Source of the DNA: Cupriavidus malaysiensis
GTDB lineage: Bacteria; Pseudomonadota; Gammaproteobacteria; Burkholderiales; Burkholderiaceae
Assembly (NCBI RefSeq): GCF_001854325.1
Contig: NZ_CP017754.1
Span: 434,001 to 498,000 of the forward strand
Direction of reading: 5' to 3'
Length of the DNA stretch: 64,000 nucleotides
The position numbers and the translations under genes were made by a program. This document shows, in pieces, positions 25,237-35,000 of this stretch (position 1 is the stretch's first letter; each line of letters begins with the position of its first letter). Below the pieces are notes generated by a model. The model had not been told where the DNA came from. It searched no databases and saw only the letters and a program-made list of their open reading frames with translations.

Positions 25237-26790
25237 ATGAGAATCCTGATCGCCCGCCTCAACCACGAGACCAACACCTTCTCGCCCATCGCCACGCCGC
25301 TGGCATCCTTCCATCCGCGCTACGGCGAAGATGCCTGCCGCGCCAGCCGGGGCACGCGCACGGCCATCGCCGCCTTCATCGACCTGGTCGAGGCGGCCGG
25401 CCATACGCCGGTGGTGGCGCTGGCGGCCGGCGCCAACCCGAGCGGCACGGTCGCGGCCGCGGCCTATACCGCGCTGTGCGACGCCATCGTCGCCGCCGCG
25501 CCCGGCTGCGACGCGGTGATGCTGGACCTGCACGGCGCCATGGTGGCGGAGAACAGCGACGACGGCGAAGGCGATCTGCTGGAGCGGCTGCGCGCGGTGC
25601 TGCCGCAGGCGCCCATCGCGGTCTCGCTGGACCTGCACGGCAACGTCACGCAGAAGATGGTCGACCACGCCGACGTGATGGTCAGCTTCAAGACCTATCC
25701 GCACGTCGACATGTACGAGAGCGGTGCGCACGCCGGCCGCCTGCTGCTGGCCGGGCTGCGCGGCGAGGCGCGTCCCGCGCTGGCGTGGCGGCGCCTGCCG
25801 CTGCTCAGCCACACCCTGCGCAGCGCCACCGCCGAAGGCGCGATGCGGCGCGCGGTGGAGGCCGCGCAGCGCATGGAGGCGCAGGGCATGCTGGCGGTGT
25901 CGGTGCTGGCCGGCTTCAGCCTGGCCGATATCGCCGCGCCCTGCCTCAGCGTGCTGGCGGTGGCCGATGGCGATGCCGCCGCCGCGCAGGCGGCCGCCGA
26001 CCGCCTGGCCGCGCAGATCTGGCAGGAGCGCGCCGGCTTCGTCTACGAGAGCGAGCCGCTGGCGCAGTCGATCGCGCGCGCGGCGGCGCTGGCCGCGGGC
26101 GGCGGCAGCGGCCCGGTGCTGCTGCTCGACCATGGCGACAACTGCATGTCAGGCGGCACCTGCGACGACATGGCGGTGCTGCGCGAAGCCTTGCGCCAGG
26201 GCCTGCACGGCATCGCCGTGGGGCCGCTCAACGATGCGCAGGCGGTGGCCGCGCTGGCCGCGGCCGGCGTCGGCGCCAGCGTCACGCTGCCGGTTGGCAA
26301 CAAGGTGCCGCTGGCGCAGCTCGGCCTGTTCCCTGAGCCGCTCGTGCTGAGCGGCCGCGTCGCCGCCCTCAGCGACGGCGAGTACACCATCAGCGGCCCC
26401 ACCTATACCGGCGAGCGCATCCGCATGGGCCGCAGCGCGCTGCTCGACACCGGGGCCGCGCTGGTGATCGTCACCGAGACGCCGCAGGAGCACTGGGACC
26501 TGGGCATCTTCACCCATATCGGCGTGGACCCGCGCGCGCAGCGCTTCCTGCTGCTGAAGTCGCGCATGTACTGCCGCCCGGTGTTCGTGCCGATCGCGCG
26601 CGCGGTGGTGGAGTGCGACGGCGGCGGCGTGACCAGTTCGCGCTATGCGCAGTTTCCGTTCCGCAAGCTGGCGCGGCCGGTGTATCCGCTGGAGGCGGAG
26701 GTGGCCGCCGATGCGGCAATCGCTGCGGCAACCGATGCCGCAACCGATGCTGCAACCGATGCGGAACCCGGCGCGGCGGCCGGCCGCTGA
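25237..26790 (+). CDS. M81-family metallopeptidase (MlrC/microcystinase-like)
   Basis: A 517-residue zinc enzyme of the MlrC family, which hydrolyses small peptides or cyclic amides; the prototype finishes microcystin breakdown. The N-terminal MlrC domain shows ILIARLNHETNTFSP, AVMLDLHGAMVAE, PIAVSLDLHGNVTQKMVDHAD and SFKTYPHVDMYE, the Asp/His ligands of the family. The C-terminal domain contains VLLLDHGDNCMSGGTCD and IGVDPRAQRFLLLKS. CAGGAG precedes ATG 25237. The tail carries a ATDAATDAATDA repeat encoded by 12-bp tandem units. It is divergent from the chemoreceptor. The natural substrate is unknown. Confidence 0.88.
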   Translation: MRILIARLNHETNTFSPIATPLASFHPRYGEDACRASRGTRTAIAAFIDLVEAAGHTPVVALAAGANPSGTVAAAAYTALCDAIVAAAPGCDAVMLDLHGAMVAENSDDGEGDLLERLRAVLPQAPIAVSLDLHGNVTQKMVDHADVMVSFKTYPHVDMYESGAHAGRLLLAGLRGEARPALAWRRLPLLSHTLRSATAEGAMRRAVEAAQRMEAQGMLAVSVLAGFSLADIAAPCLSVLAVADGDAAAAQAAADRLAAQIWQERAGFVYESEPLAQSIARAAALAAGGGSGPVLLLDHGDNCMSGGTCDDMAVLREALRQGLHGIAVGPLNDAQAVAALAAAGVGASVTLPVGNKVPLAQLGLFPEPLVLSGRVAALSDGEYTISGPTYTGERIRMGRSALLDTGAALVIVTETPQEHWDLGIFTHIGVDPRAQRFLLLKSRMYCRPVFVPIARAVVECDGGGVTSSRYAQFPFRKLARPVYPLEAEVAADAAIAAATDAATDAATDAEPGAAAGR

Positions 26791-26828
26791 AGCGCGCCGC
26801 GCGTGGCCTTGACGTTGCGCGAAGCGCC

Positions 26829-27365
26829 ATGCTCCAATCGGAAGCCCTGATTCCATGGGGACGGTGGCAACGGCGTTCCGCCCGCGCAGCCGCCCCGGCC
26901 GATGCGAGTCCTGCCGTGTCCCCCAACACCACCACCGCTATCGATGCCGCCACGCTCCAGGCCTACCTGGAGACTCACTACCGCGTGCGCGGCGGCATGC
27001 CGTTCACGATGCGCATCGGCGAGCGCTGCGAGGCGCTGGCCGTGCTGCACGCCTCGGCGGGCGTGCGCTGCAGCGCCTTCATCACGGCCTGGAACCCCTA
27101 TAGCCAGCCCGATCCCGACGCCGCCGCCAATGCCGCCGCCAATGCCGTGCGCCAGCAGGCGCTGGCACAGGGACTGATGCGCACGGGCCTGCGCTATATC
27201 GATGGCATCGGCCAGCACCCCAGCAATGGCTGGGCCGGCGAGGAAAGCCTGCTGGTGCTGGGCCTGGCGCGCGAGGCGGCCGAGGCGCTGGGCCGGCACT
27301 ATGGGCAGAACGCCATCGTCTGGAGCGGCGCCGACGCGGTGCCGCAACTGGTGCTGCTGCGGTAG
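26829..27365 (+). CDS. DUF3293 protein
   Basis: A protein of unknown function, 178 residues from ATG 26829 or 149 from an in-frame GTG at 26916. The conserved core runs LQAYLETHYRVRG, VRCSAFITAWNPYSQP, GLRYIDGIGQHPSNGWAGEESLLVLGL and HYGQNAIVWSG, the signature of DUF3293. There is no signal peptide or membrane helix. It follows the M81 gene by 38 bp and could be co-transcribed. The GTG start leaves exactly the family domain, so the longer N-terminus is doubtful. Confidence 0.75.
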   Translation: MLQSEALIPWGRWQRRSARAAAPADASPAVSPNTTTAIDAATLQAYLETHYRVRGGMPFTMRIGERCEALAVLHASAGVRCSAFITAWNPYSQPDPDAAANAAANAVRQQALAQGLMRTGLRYIDGIGQHPSNGWAGEESLLVLGLAREAAEALGRHYGQNAIVWSGADAVPQLVLLR

Positions 27366-27433
27366 CGCTGCTGCGCTGGCAAGGCGGCACGGGCCGGCCG
27401 CCGATGCCTGCCGCGGCCAGCCACCGTTCACCC

Positions 27434-27510
27434 GCACCACCATCGCACCACCACCGCACCACCACCGCACCACCACCGCACCACCACCGCACCACCACCG
27501 CACCACCGCG
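27434..27510. repeat. 11-bp tandem repeat
   Basis: About seven units of GCACCACCACC, with the first and last slightly degenerate, between the DUF3293 and DUF445 genes. The array sits 58 bp upstream of the DUF445 start. It is not a multiple of three and is non-coding; length may vary by slippage. Confidence 0.85.
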
Positions 27511-27567
27511 CCGCCCGGTGCGACAATGCCCGCCTGACTTCCCGCTGGACTTCCCGCCGCGTCGCCG

Positions 27568-28845
27568 ATGGACAAGGAAACCGAACTCAAGCGCAGCAAG
27601 GCGCGCGCCCTGGCCCTGCTGGGGCTGTCGGCGCTGGTCTTCGCCATCACCGCCTGGCTGCCGCCGGGCTTCGCCGTCGGCTGGATCAAGGCCGTCGCCG
27701 AGGCCGCCATGGTGGGCGCCCTGGCCGACTGGTTCGCCGTGGTGGCGCTGTTCCGGCGCGTGCCGATTCCGCTGGTGTCGCGCCACACCGCCATCATTCC
27801 CGCCCACAAGGATGAGATCGCCGACAACCTGGCGGCCTTCGTCAAGGACCGCTTTCTCGACGATGCCTCGCTGGTGGGGCTGATCCGCAAGCACGATCCC
27901 GCGCAGCGGGCGACCGACTGGCTGCAGTCGCCCGACCATGCCGCGCGCCTGGGCACCTATGCCACGCGGCTGCTGGGCGGCGCGCTCGCGGTGATGGACG
28001 ACGAGCGCATCCGGGGCTTCGTGCGTGCGGCGGTGCGTACCGCCATCGGCAAGGTGGACTGGTCGCGCACCGCCGGCATCGCGCTGGAGAGCCTGACGCG
28101 CGGCGGCCGCCACCAGGAGCTGCTGGACGCCGGCATCGAGCAGTTGCTGGCGCTGCTGCGGCAGCCGCAGACCCAGGCCTTCATCGCCGCGCGCATCGTC
28201 GAGTGGCTCAAGCGCGAGCATCCGCTCAAGGAGAAGGTGCTGCCGTCGGAGTGGATCGGCGCCAATGGCTCGGAGCTGATCGCCGACGCGCTGCGCAGCG
28301 TGCTCGACCAGGTCGGCAACGATCGCGGCCATGTGCTGCGCCAGCGCTTCGACGAAGCGGCGGCGCGGCTGGTCGAGCGTCTCAAGCATGACCCTGCCTT
28401 CCTCGAGCGGGCCGAGGCCATCCAGCGCTACGTGCAGGACGATGCCGCCTTCAATGCCTATGTCGGCCAGCTGTGGGACGAACTGCGCGGCTGGCTGCGG
28501 CAGGACCTGGAGCGCGACGACTCGCTGCTGCGCGCGCGCGTGCGGGAGGCCGCCGGCTGGCTGGGCGGCGCGCTGGCGCAGGATCCGGCCCTGCGTGCCT
28601 CGCTCAACGGCCGGCTGGAGGAGGCGGCGCGCGCCATGGCGCCCGAGTTCGCGCAATTCCTCACGCGCCATATCCGCGATACGGTGCGCAACTGGGACGC
28701 GGCCGAGATGTCGCGGCTGATCGAGCTGCACATCGGCAAGGACCTGCAGCGTATCCGCGTCAACGGCACGGTGGTGGGCGCGATGGTCGGCTGCGTGCTG
28801 TATCTGCTGTCGCACGCTGCCGAGCTGTGGCGCATGGCGGGGTAG
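27568..28845 (+). CDS. DUF445 inner-membrane protein
   Basis: A 425-residue YjiN-like protein. An N-terminal hydrophobic segment (ALALLGLSALVFAITAWLPPGF) leads into the family block AEAAMVGALADWFAVVALFRRVPIPLVSRHTAIIP. A long helical, charged region (about 85-390) follows, with DEIADNLAAFVKDRFLD and repeated WL motifs. A C-terminal hydrophobic helix (VVGAMVGCVLYLLSHAAELW) completes the usual DUF445 plan. The role is unknown; membrane organisation is assumed for the family. ATG 27568 lies beyond the 11-bp repeat array. Confidence 0.88.
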   Translation: MDKETELKRSKARALALLGLSALVFAITAWLPPGFAVGWIKAVAEAAMVGALADWFAVVALFRRVPIPLVSRHTAIIPAHKDEIADNLAAFVKDRFLDDASLVGLIRKHDPAQRATDWLQSPDHAARLGTYATRLLGGALAVMDDERIRGFVRAAVRTAIGKVDWSRTAGIALESLTRGGRHQELLDAGIEQLLALLRQPQTQAFIAARIVEWLKREHPLKEKVLPSEWIGANGSELIADALRSVLDQVGNDRGHVLRQRFDEAAARLVERLKHDPAFLERAEAIQRYVQDDAAFNAYVGQLWDELRGWLRQDLERDDSLLRARVREAAGWLGGALAQDPALRASLNGRLEEAARAMAPEFAQFLTRHIRDTVRNWDAAEMSRLIELHIGKDLQRIRVNGTVVGAMVGCVLYLLSHAAELWRMAG

Positions 28846-28870
28846 CTACGCGCGGGAGCGACCCGCCGGG

Positions 28871-29890
28871 CTACTCCACGCCCTGCACCACCACCTTGCC
28901 GAAATGCCGCCCGGCCTCCAGGTGGGCATAGGCTTCGGCGGCGGCGTCGAAGGCGAACACGCGGTCCACCACCGGGCGGATGCGGTTCACTTCGACGAAG
29001 CGGGCCAGCGCCTCGAGCATGGCGCGGCTGCCGACCAGGATGCCGGCGATGCGCTTGGCGCCGCCGATCAGCGCCAGCGGCGCGAGGGTGGTCTCACCGA
29101 AGCCGCTGACGCCGCCGATCAGCGCCACTGTGCCGCCCAGGCGCGTGGCCGCCAGCGAACGCGCGAAGGTGCCTTCGCCGCCGACTTCGAGTGTCAGGTC
29201 GACGCCGCGGCCGCCGGTCAGGCGCAGCACCTCGTGCTGCCAGTCGGGCGTGGTGCGGTAGTTGATGGTGGCGTCGGCGCCGAGCGCGCGGGCGCGCGCC
29301 AGCTTGTCGTCGCTGGAGGAGGTCAGCACGGCGCGCAGTCCGGCCGCCTTGGCGATCTGCAGGGCCAGGATGGAAACCCCGCCGGTGCCCAGCAGCAGCA
29401 CGCTGGCGCCGGGCTGCAGCCCGCCGGCGGCGAACAGGGCGTTCCAGGCCGTGGTGCCGGCACAGGACAGCGTGGCGGCCTCGGCATAGTCCAGGTGCGC
29501 GGGCATGGCCACCAGCGCCTGTTCGGGCACGACGAAGGCCTCGGCCAGCGTGCCATGGAAGTGCGTGCCGAAGGAGCCCGCGGTCTTGGCCGGGTCGGGC
29601 TCGCCGTCGATCCAGCCGGGGAAATAGCTGTGGATGACGCGGTCGCCGGGACGGAAGCGGGTCACGGCCGCACCCGTGGCGACCACCTCGCCGGCACCGT
29701 CGCCCAGCGGGACCAGCGGCTCCCACCCCCGGTTCAGGTAGTTGCCGCGCGCGAACATCAGGTCGCGGTAGTTGAGGGCGGCGGCACGCATGCGCACCAC
29801 GACCTCGTGCGGGCCGGGCTGCGGGGTGGGCAGGTCGATGCGTTCCAGGCCGGACAGGCCGGCGCCGGGGGTGAGTCGATAGGCCTTCAT
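28871..29890 (-). CDS. Zinc-free quinone-oxidoreductase-like alcohol dehydrogenase (MDR)
   Basis: A 339-residue medium-chain dehydrogenase/reductase. The GroES-like domain contains VVRMRAAALNYRDLMFARG and LGDGAGEVVATGAAV. The nucleotide-binding domain contains SCAGTTAWNALFA and VLLLGTGGVSILALQIAKAAG (GTGGVS in place of the common AAGGVG), then TLEVGGEGTFARSL. No catalytic Cys-His-Cys zinc set is seen, so it fits the quinone reductase/zeta-crystallin side of the family and probably uses NADPH. ATG 29890 is divergent from a LysR gene, which likely regulates it. Confidence 0.88.
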   Translation of the reverse strand: MKAYRLTPGAGLSGLERIDLPTPQPGPHEVVVRMRAAALNYRDLMFARGNYLNRGWEPLVPLGDGAGEVVATGAAVTRFRPGDRVIHSYFPGWIDGEPDPAKTAGSFGTHFHGTLAEAFVVPEQALVAMPAHLDYAEAATLSCAGTTAWNALFAAGGLQPGASVLLLGTGGVSILALQIAKAAGLRAVLTSSSDDKLARARALGADATINYRTTPDWQHEVLRLTGGRGVDLTLEVGGEGTFARSLAATRLGGTVALIGGVSGFGETTLAPLALIGGAKRIAGILVGSRAMLEALARFVEVNRIRPVVDRVFAFDAAAEAYAHLEAGRHFGKVVVQGVE

Positions 29891-29927
29891 GGGGCGCTCC
29901 AGGGTGGGTTTGCGGCCGGGCGGGACG

Positions 29928-29957
29928 TCATCGGGATGCCATCGGGATGCCATCGGG
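29928..29957. repeat. Short tandem repeat
   Basis: Three copies of a unit reading CATCGGGATGC (last copy ending in ACG) in the leader of the MDR gene, next to its divergent LysR partner. Confidence 0.7.
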
Positions 29958-30009
29958 ACGTGCGCCTGCCGTCGATCTGTTGCTACGATATCGGAGCGCT
30001 GTACGATGC

Positions 30010-30033
30010 ATTGGATAGATTTTGTCTGCCAAT
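30010..30033. promoter_or_regulatory. Inverted repeat before the LysR gene
   Basis: ATTGG-N14-CCAAT, 15 bp upstream of the lysR-type start and in the only A/T-rich part of the divergent gap. This is a candidate LysR site or part of the promoter. Confidence 0.3.
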
Positions 30034-30047
30034 CGGTTCCATAGAAG

Positions 30048-30965
30048 ATGCAATCCATGAATGACAAGCTGGATGGGGTGGGAGTCTTCGTCGCGGTGGC
30101 GGAGGCCGGCAGCTTCGCCGTGGCGGCGCAGCGCCTGGGCGTGACGCGCTCGGCGGTGGGCAAGCAGGTCGCCCGCCTCGAGCAGCGCCTGGGCGTGCGC
30201 CTGTTCCACCGCACCACGCGGCGCCAGAGCCTGACCGACGACGGCCAGTCCTACTACGAGCACTGCGTGCGCGCGCTGGCCGAACTGGCGGCGGCCGAGG
30301 CCGGCTTCGAGAGCGGGCGCTGCGAGCCGTCCGGCCGGCTGCGCGTCGCCGTGCCGGTCCTGTTCGGGCGGCACTGCGTGGCGCCGGTGCTGCAGGCGCT
30401 GGCGCAGCGCCATCCCGCGCTGGAGGTGGAGGTCTGCTTCTCGGACCGCATCGTCGACCTGGTGGAGGATGGCTTCGACCTGGCGGTGCGGGTCGGGCCG
30501 CTGCCCGATACCACTGCGCTGGCGGCGCGGCGCCTGGGGGTGCAGCACATGAGCATCTGCGCCGCGCCGGCCTACCTGGCCCGCCACGGGCACCCGCGCA
30601 GCGTGGCAGACCTGGACGGCCACGCCGGCATTGCCTACGTGCGGGCCGGGCGGCCGATGCCGTGGCTGCTGCGCGGGGAGGATGGCGCGCCGGTCGAGTC
30701 GCGCATCGCCAGCCGGCTGCGCTTCGACGACCTGCAGGCCATCGCCGACGCGGCGATCGCCGGCGCCGGGCTGGCCTGGCTGCCCTGCTGGCTGGTCGCG
30801 CCCGCCTTGCGCGACGGCCGGCTGGCGCTGGTGAGCGGCGACGATGCCGTGGTGCCGGCCGATATCCACGCGCTGTGGCCGCATTCGCGCCGCCTGCCGC
30901 TGCGCGTGCGCGTGGCCATCGACGCCCTGGTCGAGGAACTGCCGCGGCGCCTGGCCCATGCCTGA
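30048..30965 (+). CDS. LysR-family transcriptional regulator
   Basis: A 305-residue regulator (302 if the second ATG at 30057, MNDKLDG, is used, which matches the usual family start better). The helix-turn-helix reads VAVAEAGSFAVAAQRLGVTRSAVGKQVARLEQRLGVRLFHRTTR. The effector domain contains GRLRVAVPVLFGRHCVAPVL, FDLAVRVGPLPDTTALAARRLG and LPCWLVAPAL. It is divergent from the quinone-oxidoreductase-like gene, an arrangement typical for LysR control of a reductase responding to quinones or aldehydes. Confidence 0.9.
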   Translation: MQSMNDKLDGVGVFVAVAEAGSFAVAAQRLGVTRSAVGKQVARLEQRLGVRLFHRTTRRQSLTDDGQSYYEHCVRALAELAAAEAGFESGRCEPSGRLRVAVPVLFGRHCVAPVLQALAQRHPALEVEVCFSDRIVDLVEDGFDLAVRVGPLPDTTALAARRLGVQHMSICAAPAYLARHGHPRSVADLDGHAGIAYVRAGRPMPWLLRGEDGAPVESRIASRLRFDDLQAIADAAIAGAGLAWLPCWLVAPALRDGRLALVSGDDAVVPADIHALWPHSRRLPLRVRVAIDALVEELPRRLAHA

Positions 30966-31090
30966 ACGGGCGGTAACCGCCACCGCGAGGTAGCGTTGCG
31001 CCGGATCCGGGTGCTATGGTGGAAGCCGGGCAGGCGGAAGGCCGCTGTGCGCTGCGGACCGGCCTGCGACGGACCACAGGAGAGCCGGCC

Positions 31091-31852
31091 ATGGCATACA
31101 ACGACCTCATCCTTGCCGCCGCCCGGCACGGACATGCCGAGCCGGCGCCGCACGAGCCGTCGCGGCCCGCGCGCATGGCGGTCCAGCGCTGGGGCTTCTC
31201 GGAAGCGGAGACGCTGGGCGTGCTGGCCGATTGGCCGGCGCTCGACGGCGCGCTGGAGTGGCAGCTGGCCGAGCGGGCACGCACGCGCTCCGACGCGATG
31301 GTGCACCTGGTCGATGCCGCGCGCCTGGCGGGCGCGGCGGGCGCGGCATGGAGCGCGATGGGGCCGGTCGATGCCATGCGCCGCGCACGCACGGCAGGAC
31401 GCCTCGAGCTGGCGCTGGTGCTGGGGCAGGCCTCGCACCTGCCCATGGTGCGGGCCGGCTGCTGGGTACTGGCCGGCGCGCGCAGCCTGGCCGACGCCAT
31501 GATGATCCTGGTGCGCGCCACCCTCGGCGAGGCCGCGCCCGCAGGCGCCGCGCGCCAGCGGCTGCATCTGCTGCGCGAACTGGCCGCGCTCGACGCCAGT
31601 TGCATCCTGCTGCAGCGCGAGGCGGAAGATGCCGCGCAACTGGCCGATCGCATCCGTACCGATGCCGGCGCCCTGCTGGACGGCTATGCCAAGCCGGCGT
31701 GGCTGTGCGCGGCCGGGCCCGACAGCGCGCTGGACGTGTTGCGCAACCATCCGGGCCTGTCGCCGCGCCGGCTGCGCCTGACGCCAGCGCCGCCGGCCAC
31801 CTGCCGCGTGGACCTGGTGGTGGCGTTTCCCTGGCCGGACCTGGTGCGCTGA
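31091..31852 (+). CDS. Unrecognised Ala-rich helical protein
   Basis: A 253-residue cytoplasmic protein without recognised domain. It is about a quarter alanine and appears all-helical, with blocks such as RMAVQRWGFSEAETLGVLADWP, WQLAERARTRSDAMVHLVDAARLAG and AMMILVRATLGEAA. The C-terminus contains a possible strand (CRVDLVVAFPWPDLV). ATG 31091 is preceded by CAGGAGAGCCGGCC. The codon use and ribosome site support a real gene. It lies 125 bp after LysR on the same strand and is followed by repeats A and B. Confidence 0.65.
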   Translation: MAYNDLILAAARHGHAEPAPHEPSRPARMAVQRWGFSEAETLGVLADWPALDGALEWQLAERARTRSDAMVHLVDAARLAGAAGAAWSAMGPVDAMRRARTAGRLELALVLGQASHLPMVRAGCWVLAGARSLADAMMILVRATLGEAAPAGAARQRLHLLRELAALDASCILLQREAEDAAQLADRIRTDAGALLDGYAKPAWLCAAGPDSALDVLRNHPGLSPRRLRLTPAPPATCRVDLVVAFPWPDLVR

Positions 31853-31880
31853 GCGGAGCCACCAGAGCCACCAACACCGA

Positions 31881-31984
31881 GCGCCAAGCACGAGGTCTTG
31901 GCTCCCTCTCCCCGCATGCGGAGACGGCGGGGGTGAGGGGTGGTTTAGCAAGGTGGCACATCCAGCGAAGCCCTTGGTGTGATC
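31881..31984. repeat. Dispersed repeat A, copy 2 (inverted)
   Basis: The reverse complement of this stretch matches repeat A copy 1 almost base for base (GGGCTTCGCTGGATGTG, GCTAAACCACCCCTCACCCCC, GAGCCAAGACCTCGTGCTTGG). The central hairpin is degenerate here because of a few substitutions. The two copies stand as inverted repeats about 9 kb apart, able to support inversion of the segment between them. Confidence 0.85.
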
Positions 31985-32024
31985 CCACCCGCCACGGCCT
32001 GCCAGCGCCTGCCCTCACCCCCGG

Positions 32025-32050
32025 CCCCTCTCCCGCAGGCGGGAGAGGGG
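32025..32050. terminator. Palindromic repeat B, copy 2
   Basis: A perfect 12-bp stem CCCCTCTCCCGC / GCGGGAGAGGGG, in the opposite orientation to copies 1 and 3 as judged from its flanks. It lies between the convergent 253-residue gene and the RND permease, 40 bp from the RND stop. Confidence 0.7.
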
Positions 32051-32089
32051 AGAAAACCAGCGCGGTGCGCGGGCCGCCGCGCGGCACGT

Positions 32090-35000
32090 TCACGGCACGG
32101 CCGGCGTCTGCGGCTGCGCTGCCTCCGTGGCGTCTTCGCCGATGGCGCCGGCGCGGCGGGCTTCGTGGTGGTGGTCGGCGGCCAGGAACATATACATCGC
32201 CGGCACCACGAACAGCGTGAACAGCGTGCCGATCGACAGCCCGGTGAAGATCACCAGCCCCATCGCGTGGCGGCCGGCGGCGCCGGCGCCGGAGGCGAAC
32301 ACCAGCGGGGCCACGCCGAGCACCATGGCGAAGGTGGTCATCAGGATCGGGCGCAGGCGTACCGAGGCGGCGTGTTCGAGCGCTTCGCGCTTGCTCTGGC
32401 CGGCGCGCTGCAGTTCGTTGGCGAACTGCACGATGAGGATGCCGTGCTTGCTGATCAGTCCCATCAGCGTGACCAGCCCGACCTGGGTGTAGATGTTCAG
32501 CGTGGCCAGTCCCAGGTTGATGAAGATCAGCGCGCCGAACAGCGCCATCGGCACCGAGACCAGGATCACCACCGGGTCGCGGAAGCTTTCGAACTGCGCG
32601 GCCAGCACCAGGAACACGATGATGGTGGCGAACAGCAGCGTGATGACGAAGCCGCCGGACTCCTGCGCGAACTGGCGCGACGGCCCGGCATAGTCGATCG
32701 AGTAGCCGCCCGGCGCCGCTTCCACCGTCATCTGGCGCAGCGCGGCCAGCACCTCGCCCTCGGTGGCGCCGGGCACCGGCACGCCGGAGATGGTGGCGGA
32801 ATTGAGCTGCTGGAAGTGGTTGATCGACTCCGGCACCACCTTGTGCTCGAGCCGGGCCACGGTGCTGGCCGGCACCACGCCGGCGCCGGGCGTGTTGATG
32901 TAGTAGTCGAGGATCTGCGACGGGTTCAGGCGGTCGACCTGCAGCACCTGCGGGATCACCTTGTACGAGCGGCCGGCGATGGAAAAGTAGTTGACGTAGC
33001 CGCCGCCGAGCGCGGCGGTCAGCGTGGCGCCGACATCGGCCTGGGTCAGGCCCAGCGAGCCGACCTTGTCGCGGTCGACCACCACCGTGCTCTGCGGCTT
33101 GTCCAGCTTGAGGTCGCTGTCGACGAAGAAGAACATGCCGCTGGCGCGCGCCTTGGCCAGCACCGCCTGCGAGACCTCGTTCAGGTTCTGGAAGGGCTCG
33201 GTGGTGTTGATGACGAACTGGATCGGCAGGCCCTGCGAGCCGGGCAGCGGCGGGAACTGGAAGGCCGCCACGCGCGCGCCGGCGATGCTGTTCCACTTCT
33301 GCTGCAGCACCTGCTGCAGTTCGAGCGCGCCGCGGCTGCGCTTGTCCCAGGGTGTCAGCAGCACGCCGCCGATGCCCTGGTTGAGCGTGGGCGTGCCGGT
33401 GAGCTGGAACATCTGCGCATACTCGGGAAGATCCTTGGACAGCGCGAAGACCTGGTCGGCATAGGTCTGCATCTGCTGGATGGTGGCGTTCGGCGGGCCT
33501 TGTATCTGCGACAGCACCAGGCCCTGGTCTTCCTGCGGCGCCAGTTCCGTCTTGGAGGTCATGAACAGGTAGACCGTGCCCGCCAGCAGCAGCGCGCCCA
33601 TCACCACCAGCACCACCCAGGTGTCGAGCAGGCTGGAGAGCATGCGCCGGTAGCCGTGGTGCACGCGGTCGAACTGGCGGTCGATGAACTGCACGAAGGT
33701 GCCGGACTCCTGCTCGGCGCTGAAGAAGCGCGCGCACATCATCGGCGACAGCGTCAGCGCCACCACGCCGGAGACCGCCACCGCGCCGGCCAGCGTGAAG
33801 GCGAACTCGGTGAACAGCGCGCCGGTCAGCCCGCCCTGGAAGCCGATCGGCACGTACACCGCCACCAGCACCACCGTCATCGCCAGGATGGGGCCGCCCA
33901 GCTCGCGCGCCGCGATCAGCGCGGCCTCCAGCGGCGGGCGGCCTTCCACCTTCATGTGGCGGTCGACGTTCTCCACCACGATGATGGCGTCGTCCACCAC
34001 CAGGCCGATGGCCAGCACCAGCGCCAGCAGCGTCAGCAGGTTGATCGAGTAGCCCAGCGCCAGCATCACGAAGAAGGTGCCGATCAGCGACAGCGGCATG
34101 GCGATCACCGGGATGGCCACCGCGCGCAGGCTGCCCAGGAACAGGAAGATCACCAGCGTGACGATCAGCAGCGCTTCCACCAGCGTCTTGATCACTTCGT
34201 GGATCGAGGTGGTGACGAACTCGGTGGCGTCGTAGACGATCTTGCCGGTCAGGCCGGTGGGCAGCTGCGCCTGGATCGAGGGGAAGATCCTGCGCACGCG
34301 CGCGGCCACGTCGAGCACATTGGCCTGCGGCGCGGTCTTGATGCCGATGAAGACCGAGCGCTTGCCGCTGAAGGCCACGCTGAAGTTGTAGTTGTCGGCG
34401 CCCAGCACCACGGTGGCCACGTCCTGCAGCCGCACCAGCGCGCCGTTCTTCGACTTCACCACCAGCTGCTTGAATTCGTCGACGCTGTGCAGGTCGGTGT
34501 TGCTGGTGATGTCCACGCTGACCATCTGGCCCTTGGTGTTGCCCAGCGCGGCCAGGTAGTTGTTGTTGCTCAGCGCGGTGTAGACGTCGGCCGCAGTGAC
34601 GCCGTAGGCGGCCAGCCGTTGCGGGTCGAGCCAGGCGCGCAACGCGAACTGGCGCGCGCCGAGGATCTCGGCGGTCTGCACGCCTTCGACCGAATCCAGG
34701 CGCGGCTTGACCACGCGCAGCAGGTAGTCGGTGACGCTGTTGCCGGGCAGCACGTCGCTGTAGAAGCCCATGTACATGGTGTCGGTGGTCTGCCCCACCT
34801 GCACCGTGATGACGGGCTGCTGCGCCTGCGGCGGCAGCTGGTTGCGCACCGAGCTGATCTGCGTGCTGATCTCGGTCAGCGCGCGGTTGGCGTCGTAGTT
34901 CAGGCGCAGCGTGCAGGTGATGGTGGAGATGCCGGTGGTGCTGGCCGACGACATGTAGTCGATGCCCTGCGCCTGCGCGATGGCGGCCTCCAGCGGCTGC

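Noticed and set aside
27434..27510. Repeat array considered as a CRISPR
   Set aside because: Units are 11 bp and contiguous, without spacers.
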